Below are positions 24,521 through 32,875 of a stretch of DNA of 39,509 bases, one piece after another. Positions within the stretch are counted from its first letter, which is position 1; the number at the start of each line of letters is the position of its first letter. The position numbers and the translations under genes were made by a program. The notes beneath the pieces were generated by a model. It was not told the origin of the DNA and did not search any database. It was given only the letters and a program-made list of their open reading frames with translations. Location: positions 1-39,509 of the forward strand of contig JBOFCO010000149.1 of assembly GCA_051646105.1 (NCBI GenBank), read 5' to 3'. The DNA is from JBOFCO01 sp051646105 (GTDB taxonomy: Bacteria; Pseudomonadota; Alphaproteobacteria; Rhodobacterales; Rhodobacteraceae).

Positions 24521-24931
24521 TCAGCGCAGGTTCGGCACCTCACCGAACCCAGCGCCCTGTGACTGCGCCAGACCGTATCGAAGCCCCGCACCGATGCGGT
24601 GGGCCAATGCCGACCAGGCAGCGGCGGTGTCAGGCGGCAACTCGCGGGCCAAGACGGAATCGAACAGACCCAGCCAGACGGAAAACATCCCCGGCTGCAC
24701 GTTGCCCGCTTCCATATGCACGCGCATCGGATTGCCGTCATAGGTGCGCTCCATCAGGATCGCGTTGCGCCAGAAACGGGCGATCTTCGCTTCATGGGCG
24801 GGCCAGTCGTCGACATGGGCGGCAAAGACAGGACCAAGGCCGGGGTGATGGCGGATCGCGTCGTAAAAGGTCGCCACAACACGGTCGATCTGTTCGGGCG
24901 TCACGGGAAAGCGCGGGGGCAGGGCGGTCAT
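24521..24931 (-). CDS. Group III truncated haemoglobin
   Basis: This 136-residue globin binds haem and oxygen-type ligands; the role of group III globins is poorly known. Conserved segments are TPEQIDRVVATFYDAIRHHPGLGPVF, KIARFWRNAIL, YDGNPMRVH (proximal His) and FSVWLGLFDSVL; each is a group III hallmark. I prefer ATG 24931 (MTALPPRF) because GGAG lies 6 bp upstream of it, over ATG 24943 (METDMTAL). It is probably cotranscribed with the FAD monooxygenase gene 50 bp away in the same direction, although that gene lies upstream only by convention of strand. Confidence 0.92.
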   Translation of the reverse strand: MTALPPRFPVTPEQIDRVVATFYDAIRHHPGLGPVFAAHVDDWPAHEAKIARFWRNAILMERTYDGNPMRVHMEAGNVQPGMFSVWLGLFDSVLARELPPDTAAAWSALAHRIGAGLRYGLAQSQGAGFGEVPNLR

Positions 24932-24994
24932 GTCGGTCTCCATTCCCGGTCATGCTGCGCGGTGTGGGCGACAGGGGCAAGGGGGCGCTTTGCC

Positions 24995-26182
24995 TCAGGG
25001 AAAGGCGATTCCCGCCAGCGGTGGCAGCAGATCGCCCGCCACCAGCCGGGTCAGGATGTGGCGAATGCCGGGCAGACCCGCCAGCGGCGCAAGCCCGCGG
25101 TCGCGCAGCACGGGCAGGATATGGCTGTCGGACTGATACATGGGTGTGAACAGCGCGCTCATCCCCTGATAGCTGCGGATATGCCATCGGCGCATCGCCG
25201 CATAGGCGGGCAGGCCGGCATCCAGCGGCCGTTCAAGGGCACGGGCCAGCGCCAGTGCGTCGAGCAGCGCCATGTTGGCCCCCTGACCAAGCTGGGGAGA
25301 GGCGCGATGCGCTGCATCGCCGATGAACGCCAGCGCGGGGGCAAAGGGTATTTTCAGGCTGCCGTGCGAATAGCGGGCAGGGGTCATGTCCTGATGACGG
25401 GTAATGCTGCCCAGAAAGGGCGCCATCTCCGGCCACAGTGCAGTCGCCTCTGTCTTCCAGTGATCAAGCGGGGTGGATTGCCAGGTTGCGATCTCGTCCA
25501 CGGGAAGCGACCAGAACACCGCTGCGCGCGGAACAGGATCGTCCGGCAGGCGGCCGATGGGCAGAATGCCGACCATGTGGCGCGAACCGCGATAGCGCTG
25601 GCGCAACTGATCCGAAGGCATCAGGGTATCGTCGGGCCAGGGCACCGTGCCCCAGATCGCACCGAAGCGCAGCGGGCGTGCTTTCAGGGGCGACAGCGCC
25701 GAGCCTGCACCACTGGCGTCGACCACCAGATCAAAGGGGCCAAAGCCGCGCCCGTCAGCAAGCCGCAACTTGCGTCCGGCCCCATCCATCGCTGCTTCGG
25801 TGACGGTTGCATCGGTGACGACCGGCAACCCAAGCCCCCGCACCTGTTGCCACAGAACGTGGAACAGGGCGGAACGATGCATGGCAAGGCCGGGCCTGTC
25901 GGCAGGATAGGTCACATCCAGCGCAATCCGGTTCGCGGGCGCGCTGTGCCCGATCATCCGCGTCACCGCCGCGCCAAGCCCGCGCGCCGCGACGCCCGCA
26001 CCCATCATGTCCAGCACCGCAAGTCCCACAGGCTGCACGACCAGCCCAGACCCGACCGGGCGCGGCGTGGCAAAACGTTCGAAGATCGCGACATCATGGC
26101 CCGCCCGCCCCGCCAGTGCGGCAAAGGCCAGCCCGCCGATCCCGGCACCCACGACGCCGATGCGGTATTTCGCAGGACTCAT
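24995..26182 (-). CDS. FAD-dependent monooxygenase
   Basis: This 395-residue class A flavoprotein has the FAD ADP-binding motif GVVGAGIGGLAFAAL (8-22) with the acidic residue in AIFERF, and the second FAD motif LAFIGDAAHRASPQLGQGAN with GDAAH near 290. PVGSGLVVQP follows the usual pattern. The family includes aromatic-ring hydroxylases and ubiquinone-biosynthesis enzymes such as UbiH; substrate cannot be assigned. The C-terminal region after 340 is typical in length. The globin gene follows after 63 bp on the same strand, so a shared transcript is possible. Confidence 0.88.
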   Translation of the reverse strand: MSPAKYRIGVVGAGIGGLAFAALAGRAGHDVAIFERFATPRPVGSGLVVQPVGLAVLDMMGAGVAARGLGAAVTRMIGHSAPANRIALDVTYPADRPGLAMHRSALFHVLWQQVRGLGLPVVTDATVTEAAMDGAGRKLRLADGRGFGPFDLVVDASGAGSALSPLKARPLRFGAIWGTVPWPDDTLMPSDQLRQRYRGSRHMVGILPIGRLPDDPVPRAAVFWSLPVDEIATWQSTPLDHWKTEATALWPEMAPFLGSITRHQDMTPARYSHGSLKIPFAPALAFIGDAAHRASPQLGQGANMALLDALALARALERPLDAGLPAYAAMRRWHIRSYQGMSALFTPMYQSDSHILPVLRDRGLAPLAGLPGIRHILTRLVAGDLLPPLAGIAFP

Positions 26183-26237
26183 TCGTGAAGCCGCCGAAAC
26201 GTCCGGCCCGAACAGCAGAGGTTACAACCTGTCATGC

Positions 26238-27092
26238 CTAGCTGCCGCAGCGTACACCGTAACCCGATACCACGGGCAGGCTGCCGTCGCTGGCGGTTTC
26301 GCCCACCGTCACGACAGACAGCGTGGACGACAGACCACGATATTCGTAGCCGCAGAAACCAAAGCCGGTTCCCGAACAATCGTCGACCTCGACGATGCCC
26401 ATTTCCGCAAGGTCCTTGGCCACTCCCGATATGCGGTTGCCGCTTGCCGTCTGGTCGACAGGCGCCCAGCCGCTTTCCATCAGCATCTTGCGGGCCGCGT
26501 CGATGGGCTGGCCATAGATGAACGGCACCGCCGCCGCGCCGCCGCACAATTCGTCGACCTGCGCAAGCGGGATAACGGAAATGCCCGCGCGGGGGGCAAG
26601 GCGGATATCGGCCAGCGGCGCGGGCAGCACGTCACCGTTCCAGATGCGCAGCCCGCCATCGCCGAACGGCACCACGCGCCCAATCTTCTGGATCTGGTCC
26701 GGTGCCATGTAGACAATGGCGACAAGATCGCCGCCTGAAAAGATGCCGACATTCCCCTCGGACAGGTCGCAGGTGCCGCTGGTCGCGGGTTCCATCCGGC
26801 CGACGAAGCTGACTGCCTGATAGGGGCCGAAGGGCATGTCCGCCGTTACCGCCCAGCCCTTTTCCGCAACCGATCTGGCGGCGGGGGAGTCCGGCTGCAC
26901 CAGAAGGTGATCGCAGCGGTCCCGTTGCCCTGCGGTGGCAGGGGCGTTGGGAAGCATATCCAGCAGGCTGACAGAGATGCCGTCGACCCTTGAACCGGCC
27001 GTGACTGCCGGACCGCTGGCGGTCTGCGCAAGGGCCGCCATGGGCAGAAATGCGAGGAAGCACGCGGCAAAGTTCACCTGTCCTGCAGTCAC
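26238..27092 (-). CDS. Secreted hypothetical protein with six mature cysteines
   Basis: I do not recognise this family. The N-terminus has a hydrophobic stretch ending in an AxA-type site (FAACFLAFLPMAALAQ|T), so it should be exported. The mature part holds six cysteines (RCD, TCDL, ELCGG, DDCSG, FCGY, VRCGS), consistent with three disulfides in the periplasm. No membrane helices or catalytic motif are evident. I choose GTG 27092, with GGGAAGGG 7 bp upstream; a TTG at 27113 and a GTG at 27077 are alternatives. It diverges from ileS across about 250 bp and is followed on its own strand by the monooxygenase gene after 55 bp. Confidence 0.7.
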   Translation of the reverse strand: MTAGQVNFAACFLAFLPMAALAQTASGPAVTAGSRVDGISVSLLDMLPNAPATAGQRDRCDHLLVQPDSPAARSVAEKGWAVTADMPFGPYQAVSFVGRMEPATSGTCDLSEGNVGIFSGGDLVAIVYMAPDQIQKIGRVVPFGDGGLRIWNGDVLPAPLADIRLAPRAGISVIPLAQVDELCGGAAAVPFIYGQPIDAARKMLMESGWAPVDQTASGNRISGVAKDLAEMGIVEVDDCSGTGFGFCGYEYRGLSSTLSVVTVGETASDGSLPVVSGYGVRCGS

Positions 27093-27198
27093 CTGATTAC
27101 CCTTCCCCGTCAAACCTTGGCGGCACAGTGATTTCCCGCATCATCAATTGCAAGCCCCCCGGACACGAGTTGCCGATCACGTCAGCGCCAGCCCGGTC

Positions 27199-27227
27199 TG
27201 GACCCGGCTGCAGTCCCCGCATATAAG
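27199..27227 (+). promoter_or_regulatory. Probable ileS promoter
   Basis: TGGACC (27199-27204, 4 of 6 to TTGACA) is followed after 17 bp by TATAAG (27222-27227, 5 of 6 to TATAAT). It is among the better sigma-70 promoters visible in the window. Transcription would start at about 27233-27235, giving a leader of about 113 nt before the ileS ATG. Confidence 0.55.
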
Positions 27228-27233
27228 GCGGGC

Positions 27234-27284
27234 ATGAAAGACTTGGCCGCGCAGATCCTGCGAATTACCGGCCCGGCGCGCTGA
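27234..27284 (+). promoter_or_regulatory. Possible 16-codon leader ORF upstream of ileS
   Basis: ATG AAA GAC ... CGC TGA encodes MKDLAAQILRITGPAR, with two Ile codons (ATC, ATT) before a stop lying inside the strong hairpin at 27272-27300. The ATG coincides with the predicted transcription start, so translation would have to be leaderless, or the start site further upstream. Peptide and regulatory role are inference; a chance ORF of this size is easily possible. Confidence 0.25.
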
Positions 27285-27300
27285 CAGGTCAGCCGCCGGG
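27272..27300 (+). promoter_or_regulatory. Strong hairpin in the ileS leader
   Basis: CCCGGCG (27272-27278) plus GCTGA (27280-27284) pairs with TCAGC (27289-27293) plus CGCCGGG (27294-27300), a 12-bp stem with a single bulged C and a CAGG loop. No U-tract follows directly, though TTTT occurs 21 bp later. It lies 46 bp before the ileS ATG and could serve in attenuation or RNA stability. Confidence 0.55.
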
Positions 27301-27346
27301 ATTGCCGTCTGCCATCCTGCTTTTACATTCCGAAGGATCGCCCGAA

Positions 27347-30346
27347 ATGTGCGCCGATACGCCTGCGACCGCCCCCGACTATCACAACACCGTCTTTCTG
27401 CCCGAAACCGAATTCCCGATGCGCGCGGGCCTGCCGCAGCGCGAACCGGACTGGCTGGCCCGCTGGGAACGGATCGGGGTTTATGACCGCCTGCGGGAGA
27501 AAGCCGGGCGCACCCCGTTCACCCTGCACGACGGTCCCCCCTATGCCAACGGCCACCTGCACATCGGCCATGCGCTGAACAAGGTGCTGAAAGACATGGT
27601 GGTGCGCAGCCAGCAGATGATGGGCAAGGATGCCCGTTATGTGCCGGGATGGGATTGCCACGGCCTGCCCATCGAATGGAAGATCGAGGAGCAATATAGG
27701 GCGAAGGGCCTGAACAAGGACGACGTGGATGTGGTGGCCTTCCGTCAGGAATGCCGCAAGTTCGCCGAGCACTGGATCGATGTGCAGCGCGAGGAGTTCA
27801 AACGCCTTGGCGTCACCGGCAACTGGGCCGATCCTTACCTGACCATGAACTACCACGCCGAGGCAGTGATCGCGGCGGAGTTCATGAAATTCCTGATGAA
27901 CGGGACGCTGTACCAAGGGTCGAAGCCGGTGATGTGGTCGCCGGTCGAGAAAACCGCGCTGGCCGAGGCAGAGGTGGAGTACCACGACCATACGAGCCAT
28001 CAGGTGTGGGTGGCTTTTAGGGTTTTTTCAGCGCCAAGTGTAGCTCTTTGGATGAGCGGCCCTGACACACCAATGCCAGTCTTCGATGGCAACCAGACAC
28101 AACTCGCTAGGCAACTAGAGCACGCTAAAGTTCTGATCTGGACCACAACGCCTTGGACCATTCCGCAGAACCGTGCAGTGGCATTCAACCCAACTATTTC
28201 GTATGGACTTTACGAGGTCACGGGCCGCCCACAGGAAAGCCTCGCAACCATCGGCGCAACCTACATCGTCGCAGACAAGCTTGCTGAGCAGGTTTTCGGG
28301 GCGGCGAAGCTGGATTCAACCATGTATCGCCGCCTACGGAAAGTGGCGGTGAACGAACTTAGTGGGTTGATCCTCGCCCACCCCTTCCGGGGCATCGAAG
28401 GCGGCAACGACAAATGGGATTACGATGTCCCAATGCTCCCCGGCGATCATGTGACCGACGACGCGGGCACTGGGTTTGTCCATACCGCACCTTCTCATGG
28501 TGATGACGACTATCAGTTGTATCTGAAGTTCAAAGATACGCATCCAGACTTTAAACTCACCTACAACGTCGAACCCGACGGCACCTATCGCACCGATCTC
28601 CCCCTCTTCGGCGGGCAGGCGATCATCCTGCCCGATGGCAAGGAGGGCCCGGCCAACGTGTCGGTCATCAAGCAGTTGGCCTATGCCGGCGCGCTCTTCG
28701 CCAAGGGCAAGTTGAAACATTCCTACCCGCATTCATGGCGGTCGAAGGCCCCGCTGATCTATCGCAACACCCCGCAATGGTTCGTGGCCATCGACCGTAC
28801 ACTGGATGACGGCTTGTCAACCTATGGCGATACGATCCGCAAACGGGCGCTGAATTCCATCACCCAACTTGTGACCTGGACGCCAGAAACCGGCCGCAAC
28901 CGCCTGCATTCGATGATCGAGGCGCGGCCCGACTGGGTGCTGTCGCGCCAACGCGCCTGGGGCGTGCCCTTGACCTGCTTCGTGAAGAAAGGGGCCAAGC
29001 CCACCGACGCGGATTTCCTGCTGCGCAATGCAGAGGTCAACGCCCGCATCGTCGCGGCTTTCGAGGCGGACAGCGCCGATGTCTGGTATCGCCCCGGCTT
29101 CAAGGAACAGGTGCTTGCGGGGATCGTCGATCCTGCGGCCTATGAACAGGTCATGGATGTGCTCGACGTGTGGTTCGACAGCGGATCGACCCATGCCTTC
29201 GTGCTGCGTGACCGGGCGGACGGAACCGCGGACGGGTTGGCCGACCTCTATCTGGAAGGCACCGATCAGCACCGGGGGTGGTTCCATTCCTCGATGCTGC
29301 AAGCCTGCGGCACACGGGGCCGCGCGCCCTATCGCGGCGTGCTGACCCACGGCTTCACGCTGGACGAGAAGGGCATGAAAATGTCCAAGTCCCTTGGCAA
29401 CACCACCGCCCCGCAAGAGGTGATCGGTGAATACGGGGCCGACATCCTGCGGCTGTGGGTGGCGCAGTCGGATTACACCGTCGATCTGCGGATCGGGAAG
29501 GAAATCCTGAAAGGCACCGCCGACAGCTACCGCCGGTTGCGCAACACCATGCGGTTCCTGCTGGGCAACCTGGCCGGGTTCGACGAGGCTGAGCGCCTGC
29601 CGGTTGATCAAATGCCGGAACTGGAGCAATGGGTGCTGCACCGACTGGCGGAACTGGATGGCGTGGTGCGCGACGGCTACGCGCGCTATGATTTCCAGGG
29701 CGTGTTCCAGACGCTGTTCACCTTCTGCACCGTCGATCTTTCGGCGCTGTATTTCGATATCCGCAAGGACAGCCTTTATTGCGACGCGCCCGGCGCCATC
29801 ACGCGCCGCGCGGCGCGCACCGTGCTGGACCTGCTGTTCCACCGGCTGACAACCTGGCTGGCCCCGGTGCTGGTGTTCACGATGGAGGAAGTCTGGCTGT
29901 GCCGCTTCCCCGGTGACGACAGCTCCGTGCATCTGGTCGACATGCCGGAAACGCCGAAGGCATGGCTGAACCCCGCGCTGGCCGCGAAATGGGAAGGTTT
30001 GCGCCGCACCCGCCGCGTGGTGACGGCAGCGCTGGAAATCGAGCGGACGGCAAAGGTGATCGGGGCAAGCCTTGAGGCCGCACCGGTGGTGCATGTCGAG
30101 GATGCTGCCGTGCTGGGGGCGTTGAAAACCGTGCCTTTTGCCGACATCTGCATCACCTCTGCCCTGTCGCTGACGGGCGATTCCGTGCCTGCGGAGGCTT
30201 TCCGCCTGCCGGAAGTGCCGGGGGTCGGCGTGGTGTTCGAAAAGGCAGCGGGCGAGAAATGCGAACGCTGCTGGAAGATCCTGCCGGACGTGGGCAGCCA
30301 CCGGCATCCGGGCACCTGTGCGCGGTGCAATGTGGTGCTGGGGTGA
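27347..30346 (+). CDS. ileS: Isoleucyl-tRNA synthetase
   Basis: This 999-residue class I synthetase charges tRNA-Ile. HIGH (72-75, in GHLHIGHALNK) and KMSKS (678-682) form the active site. The CP1 editing domain that removes misattached valine shows WTTTPWTIPQNRAV and GTGFVHTAPSHGDDDY. The C-terminal zinc site is CERCWK ... CARC. ATG 27347 (MCADTPATAPDYHNT) is preceded by GAAGGA; an earlier in-frame start lacks similarity. A leader with promoter and hairpin lies upstream. The segment coding for residues about 223-405 has GC content and codon choice unlike the rest of the gene and is listed separately. The gene is intact and in frame throughout. Confidence 0.98.
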   Translation: MCADTPATAPDYHNTVFLPETEFPMRAGLPQREPDWLARWERIGVYDRLREKAGRTPFTLHDGPPYANGHLHIGHALNKVLKDMVVRSQQMMGKDARYVPGWDCHGLPIEWKIEEQYRAKGLNKDDVDVVAFRQECRKFAEHWIDVQREEFKRLGVTGNWADPYLTMNYHAEAVIAAEFMKFLMNGTLYQGSKPVMWSPVEKTALAEAEVEYHDHTSHQVWVAFRVFSAPSVALWMSGPDTPMPVFDGNQTQLARQLEHAKVLIWTTTPWTIPQNRAVAFNPTISYGLYEVTGRPQESLATIGATYIVADKLAEQVFGAAKLDSTMYRRLRKVAVNELSGLILAHPFRGIEGGNDKWDYDVPMLPGDHVTDDAGTGFVHTAPSHGDDDYQLYLKFKDTHPDFKLTYNVEPDGTYRTDLPLFGGQAIILPDGKEGPANVSVIKQLAYAGALFAKGKLKHSYPHSWRSKAPLIYRNTPQWFVAIDRTLDDGLSTYGDTIRKRALNSITQLVTWTPETGRNRLHSMIEARPDWVLSRQRAWGVPLTCFVKKGAKPTDADFLLRNAEVNARIVAAFEADSADVWYRPGFKEQVLAGIVDPAAYEQVMDVLDVWFDSGSTHAFVLRDRADGTADGLADLYLEGTDQHRGWFHSSMLQACGTRGRAPYRGVLTHGFTLDEKGMKMSKSLGNTTAPQEVIGEYGADILRLWVAQSDYTVDLRIGKEILKGTADSYRRLRNTMRFLLGNLAGFDEAERLPVDQMPELEQWVLHRLAELDGVVRDGYARYDFQGVFQTLFTFCTVDLSALYFDIRKDSLYCDAPGAITRRAARTVLDLLFHRLTTWLAPVLVFTMEEVWLCRFPGDDSSVHLVDMPETPKAWLNPALAAKWEGLRRTRRVVTAALEIERTAKVIGASLEAAPVVHVEDAAVLGALKTVPFADICITSALSLTGDSVPAEAFRLPEVPGVGVVFEKAAGEKCERCWKILPDVGSHRHPGTCARCNVVLG
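28012..28560 (+). other. Compositionally distinct segment of ileS (CP1 editing domain)
   Basis: Between about 28012 and 28560 the ileS frame changes character: TTT AGG GTT TTT TCA, AGT GTA GCT, CTA GAG, GCT AAA GTT, ACT ATT TCG TAT GGA and AAA GAT ACG CAT replace the strongly G/C-ending codons used before and after. Counting 28021-28380 by hand gives 199 G+C of 360 (55%), and 28501-28560 only 38%, against about 65% in flanking lines. The frame and all editing motifs are preserved. This fits replacement of the domain by homologous recombination with a lower-GC donor. Confidence 0.65.
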
Positions 30347-30382
30347 AATGATGGTCTGCGCGGTCCTCACGGGTTGCGCAGA

Positions 30383-31174
30383 CTACCCAATCGCCCTGTC
30401 GATGAAATCCTTCAGCGCCGGAAAGCGGGGCAGCAGGGTCGCGCAGCCCGCCGCATCCAGATGGGTTTCGCCCTTGATCGCGCGGCTGTCATTCAGCCCG
30501 TGGACGGTCCGCACGTAATAGGGTTGCAGGTCGGTGATCGTGCGGGTGGCAAAGCGGCGGCTGACCTTTTTATGCGCCGTCATGAACGGGTTGTAGGGCG
30601 ATGCGGCGGGGGCCACCAGCGCAAGACCCAGATTGGTAAATGGCACCGAACGGGCAGAAAACCGTGGCACATCGCCCGACAGATCCATGGTGACGCCATC
30701 GGGATAGCTGACAAAAAACGGCTTGTCGGCAAAGGCAGGCAGCGTCAGCGCGGCATCGATCTCTGCCCGCAGGGCTGCGTTGAAATCCAGAGACAGCGCA
30801 TCGTCGTCGTCCAGAACCACCTGCGCCACCTGCGTTTCCGCCGGATGGCTGCCGCGCACGTTGCGACGGAATTCCATCCCCGCCGAACCGGCCTTGCGCA
30901 CCATCACCCGACAGCGCCCGCCCAGCGCCGCCTTGCACATCGCGATCAGCCGGTCGCGGTAAACCTCGGGCATAAGGTCCGATGTCAGAACGGCATGTCG
31001 AAAGCCCGGATCGGTCTGCGTCGCCAGCGCGGGCAGGGTGATGGCACCGAACAGTTCCAGCCGCTTTTCCAGACGCTCGGGTGCGAACAGCAGCCCCGGA
31101 TCGGTCGATGCGGGCGAGCGCCAGCCGGACTTGCCGAAATAGGAAAAGCGGGTCTGATAGACGATGTCGACCAT
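30383..31174 (-). CDS. Putative rhamnosyltransferase family glycosyltransferase
   Basis: This 263-residue protein resembles the putative rhamnosyl transferase family (Pfam Rhamno_transf), a GT-A-like group. Visible features are VDIVYQTRFSYFG, LFAPERLEKRLELFGAITLPAL, QTDPGFRHAVLTSDLMPE, and VVLDDDDALSLDF, where the DDDD run probably coordinates metal and sugar nucleotide. No signal peptide or membrane helix is seen. It starts 4 bp after the pcs stop, so both are probably on one transcript. Donor and acceptor are unknown; assignment as rhamnosyl transferase is only a family label. Confidence 0.75.
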   Translation of the reverse strand: MVDIVYQTRFSYFGKSGWRSPASTDPGLLFAPERLEKRLELFGAITLPALATQTDPGFRHAVLTSDLMPEVYRDRLIAMCKAALGGRCRVMVRKAGSAGMEFRRNVRGSHPAETQVAQVVLDDDDALSLDFNAALRAEIDAALTLPAFADKPFFVSYPDGVTMDLSGDVPRFSARSVPFTNLGLALVAPAASPYNPFMTAHKKVSRRFATRTITDLQPYYVRTVHGLNDSRAIKGETHLDAAGCATLLPRFPALKDFIDRAIG

Positions 31175-31178
31175 GGGC

Positions 31179-31886
31179 TCACGCAGTGGGGGGAACCCGG
31201 CGATCGGGAAGCAGTTCCTGCACGATCCCGGCCAGCATCAGGTATAGAGATGTGCCAAGCAGGCCCATGTGGACCAGACGGCTTTCATCGAAATTCATCC
31301 ACGCAGCCCATCCTGCCAGCACCGTCCAGGCCAGCGCCACCGGCAAGGACAGCCAGCGCCACCGTTCGGTGCGTACAGGGTGGATGAATTTCAGGTTTGT
31401 GAACATGGTGATGGTCAGCGCCACCACCACCAGAAGCGCTGCCGTTTTGCCAGGTTCCACTGTGAACAGCACCAGCACGACCATGTTCCAGCAGGCCGGA
31501 AATCCCGCAAAGCTCTTGTCCTTGGTCTTCATCCGCGTGTCGGCGAAATAGATGACCGATCCATAGACAATCACGATGATCGCCACCCAGCCGGGCCAGC
31601 CGGGCAGAAGCCCCGACTTGAACAGCGCGAAAGCGGGAATGAAGACATATGTCAGGTAATCGACGATCAGATCCATCAGGACGCCGTCGTATGTCGGCCA
31701 GTTCGTATGGGTATCGTAACGGCGCGCCAAGGGGCCATCCAACCCGTCCACGACCAGCGCCACGACCAGCCACAGGAACATCAGCGCCCATTTTTCCTCG
31801 ACCGCGGCCAGCATGGCCAGCATGGCCAGCACCGCGCCGGTCGCGGTGAACAGATGAACGGATAGGGCCTTGAGACGCGGTGTCAT
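31179..31886 (-). CDS. pcs: Phosphatidylcholine synthase
   Basis: This 235-residue inner-membrane enzyme makes phosphatidylcholine directly from CDP-diacylglycerol and choline, a route found mainly in alphaproteobacteria and other host-interacting bacteria. It carries the CDP-alcohol phosphotransferase motif in the form peculiar to Pcs: DGPLAR, then 12 residues, then GVLMDLIVD, rather than the 8-residue spacing of other family members. About seven or eight hydrophobic segments are visible. I prefer ATG 31886 (MTPRLKALSVHLFTATG) to an in-frame start 45 bp upstream. The glycosyltransferase gene follows at 4 bp. Confidence 0.93.
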   Translation of the reverse strand: MTPRLKALSVHLFTATGAVLAMLAMLAAVEEKWALMFLWLVVALVVDGLDGPLARRYDTHTNWPTYDGVLMDLIVDYLTYVFIPAFALFKSGLLPGWPGWVAIIVIVYGSVIYFADTRMKTKDKSFAGFPACWNMVVLVLFTVEPGKTAALLVVVALTITMFTNLKFIHPVRTERWRWLSLPVALAWTVLAGWAAWMNFDESRLVHMGLLGTSLYLMLAGIVQELLPDRRVPPTA

Positions 31887-31945
31887 GGCCCTGTCATGGC
31901 GGAAATCCGCCAAAGGCGCAACTGTCGGCACGGGTTTTGATGCTG

Positions 31946-32875
31946 TCAGGCGCGGGGATGTGACCTGGCGTAGACATCCATCAACCTGGCCGTGTCCACC
32001 GCCGTATAGGCCTGCGTCGTGGAGAGCGAGGCATGGCCGAGCAGTTCCTGGATGGACCGAAGATCACCGCCCGCGCCCAGCAGATGGGTGGCAAAGCTGT
32101 GGCGAAGGGCATGAGGTGTTGCCGTCGCGGGCAGGCCAAGACCCGCGCGGGCCTTTTCCATGGCCAGCGCGATCAGTCGGGGGGAAAGCGGGCCGCCACG
32201 CGCGCCGCGAAAAAGCGGGCCGTCAGCCGCAAGCGTATGGGGGCATAGCGCGACATAGCGTGCCACCGCCGCGCGGGCGGCAGGCAGGACCGGCACGATG
32301 CGTTCCTTGCCGCCCTTGCCGGTGATCCGCAGCACATCTGGCAGCGGATGATCACGCCCGGTCAGCCCAAGCGCTTCGGATATCCGCAGGCCGCAGCCGT
32401 AAAGCAGGGTCAGCACTGCGATATCGCGGGCGGCGATCCAGTCTTCGCGGGCCGCTTCGCCCACAGTGGCGATCATGGCGCGGGCCCCGTCCTCGCTGAG
32501 CGGGCGGGGCAGTTTGCGCTGGAATTTCGGGCTGCGGGTGGCAAGGATCGCTGTCGGTTCGAACCCCTGTCTTTCGGCCAGCCAGCGCACGAATGTTCTG
32601 ACCGCCGATAGCTTGCGTGCCAGAGACCGGGCAGACACGCCGCCCGCGCGCTCCGCAGCCATCCACGCCCGCATTTCAGATTGACCGACGGCGGCCATCG
32701 CCGAAAGACCGGCACTGTCGCCCCGGTGGCGGGCCTGAAAATCCAGAAACCCGGCCACATCATCCCTGTAGGCTGCCACCGTATTGGCGGCCCGCCCGCG
32801 CAGCGCGACCAGTTGCGCCAGCCAGTTTTCCAGCGCGTCCCGCTCTGCCGGTGACAGCGTCAGCGCGGCGGTCAT
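31946..32875 (-). CDS. xerC: Tyrosine recombinase XerC
   Basis: This 309-residue recombinase acts with XerD at dif to resolve chromosome dimers. The N-terminal SAM-like DNA-binding domain covers about 1-105. Catalytic residues are R164 (GCGLRISEAL), K187 (TGKGGKER), H255 and R258 (PHALRHSFATHLL), H281 (LLGHASLSTTQ) and nucleophile Y290. Its start overlaps the DUF484 stop by 4 bp (32872-32875). The DUF484-XerC neighbour pair is conserved in proteobacteria, which supports XerC over a phage integrase. Confidence 0.95.
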   Translation of the reverse strand: MTAALTLSPAERDALENWLAQLVALRGRAANTVAAYRDDVAGFLDFQARHRGDSAGLSAMAAVGQSEMRAWMAAERAGGVSARSLARKLSAVRTFVRWLAERQGFEPTAILATRSPKFQRKLPRPLSEDGARAMIATVGEAAREDWIAARDIAVLTLLYGCGLRISEALGLTGRDHPLPDVLRITGKGGKERIVPVLPAARAAVARYVALCPHTLAADGPLFRGARGGPLSPRLIALAMEKARAGLGLPATATPHALRHSFATHLLGAGGDLRSIQELLGHASLSTTQAYTAVDTARLMDVYARSHPRA

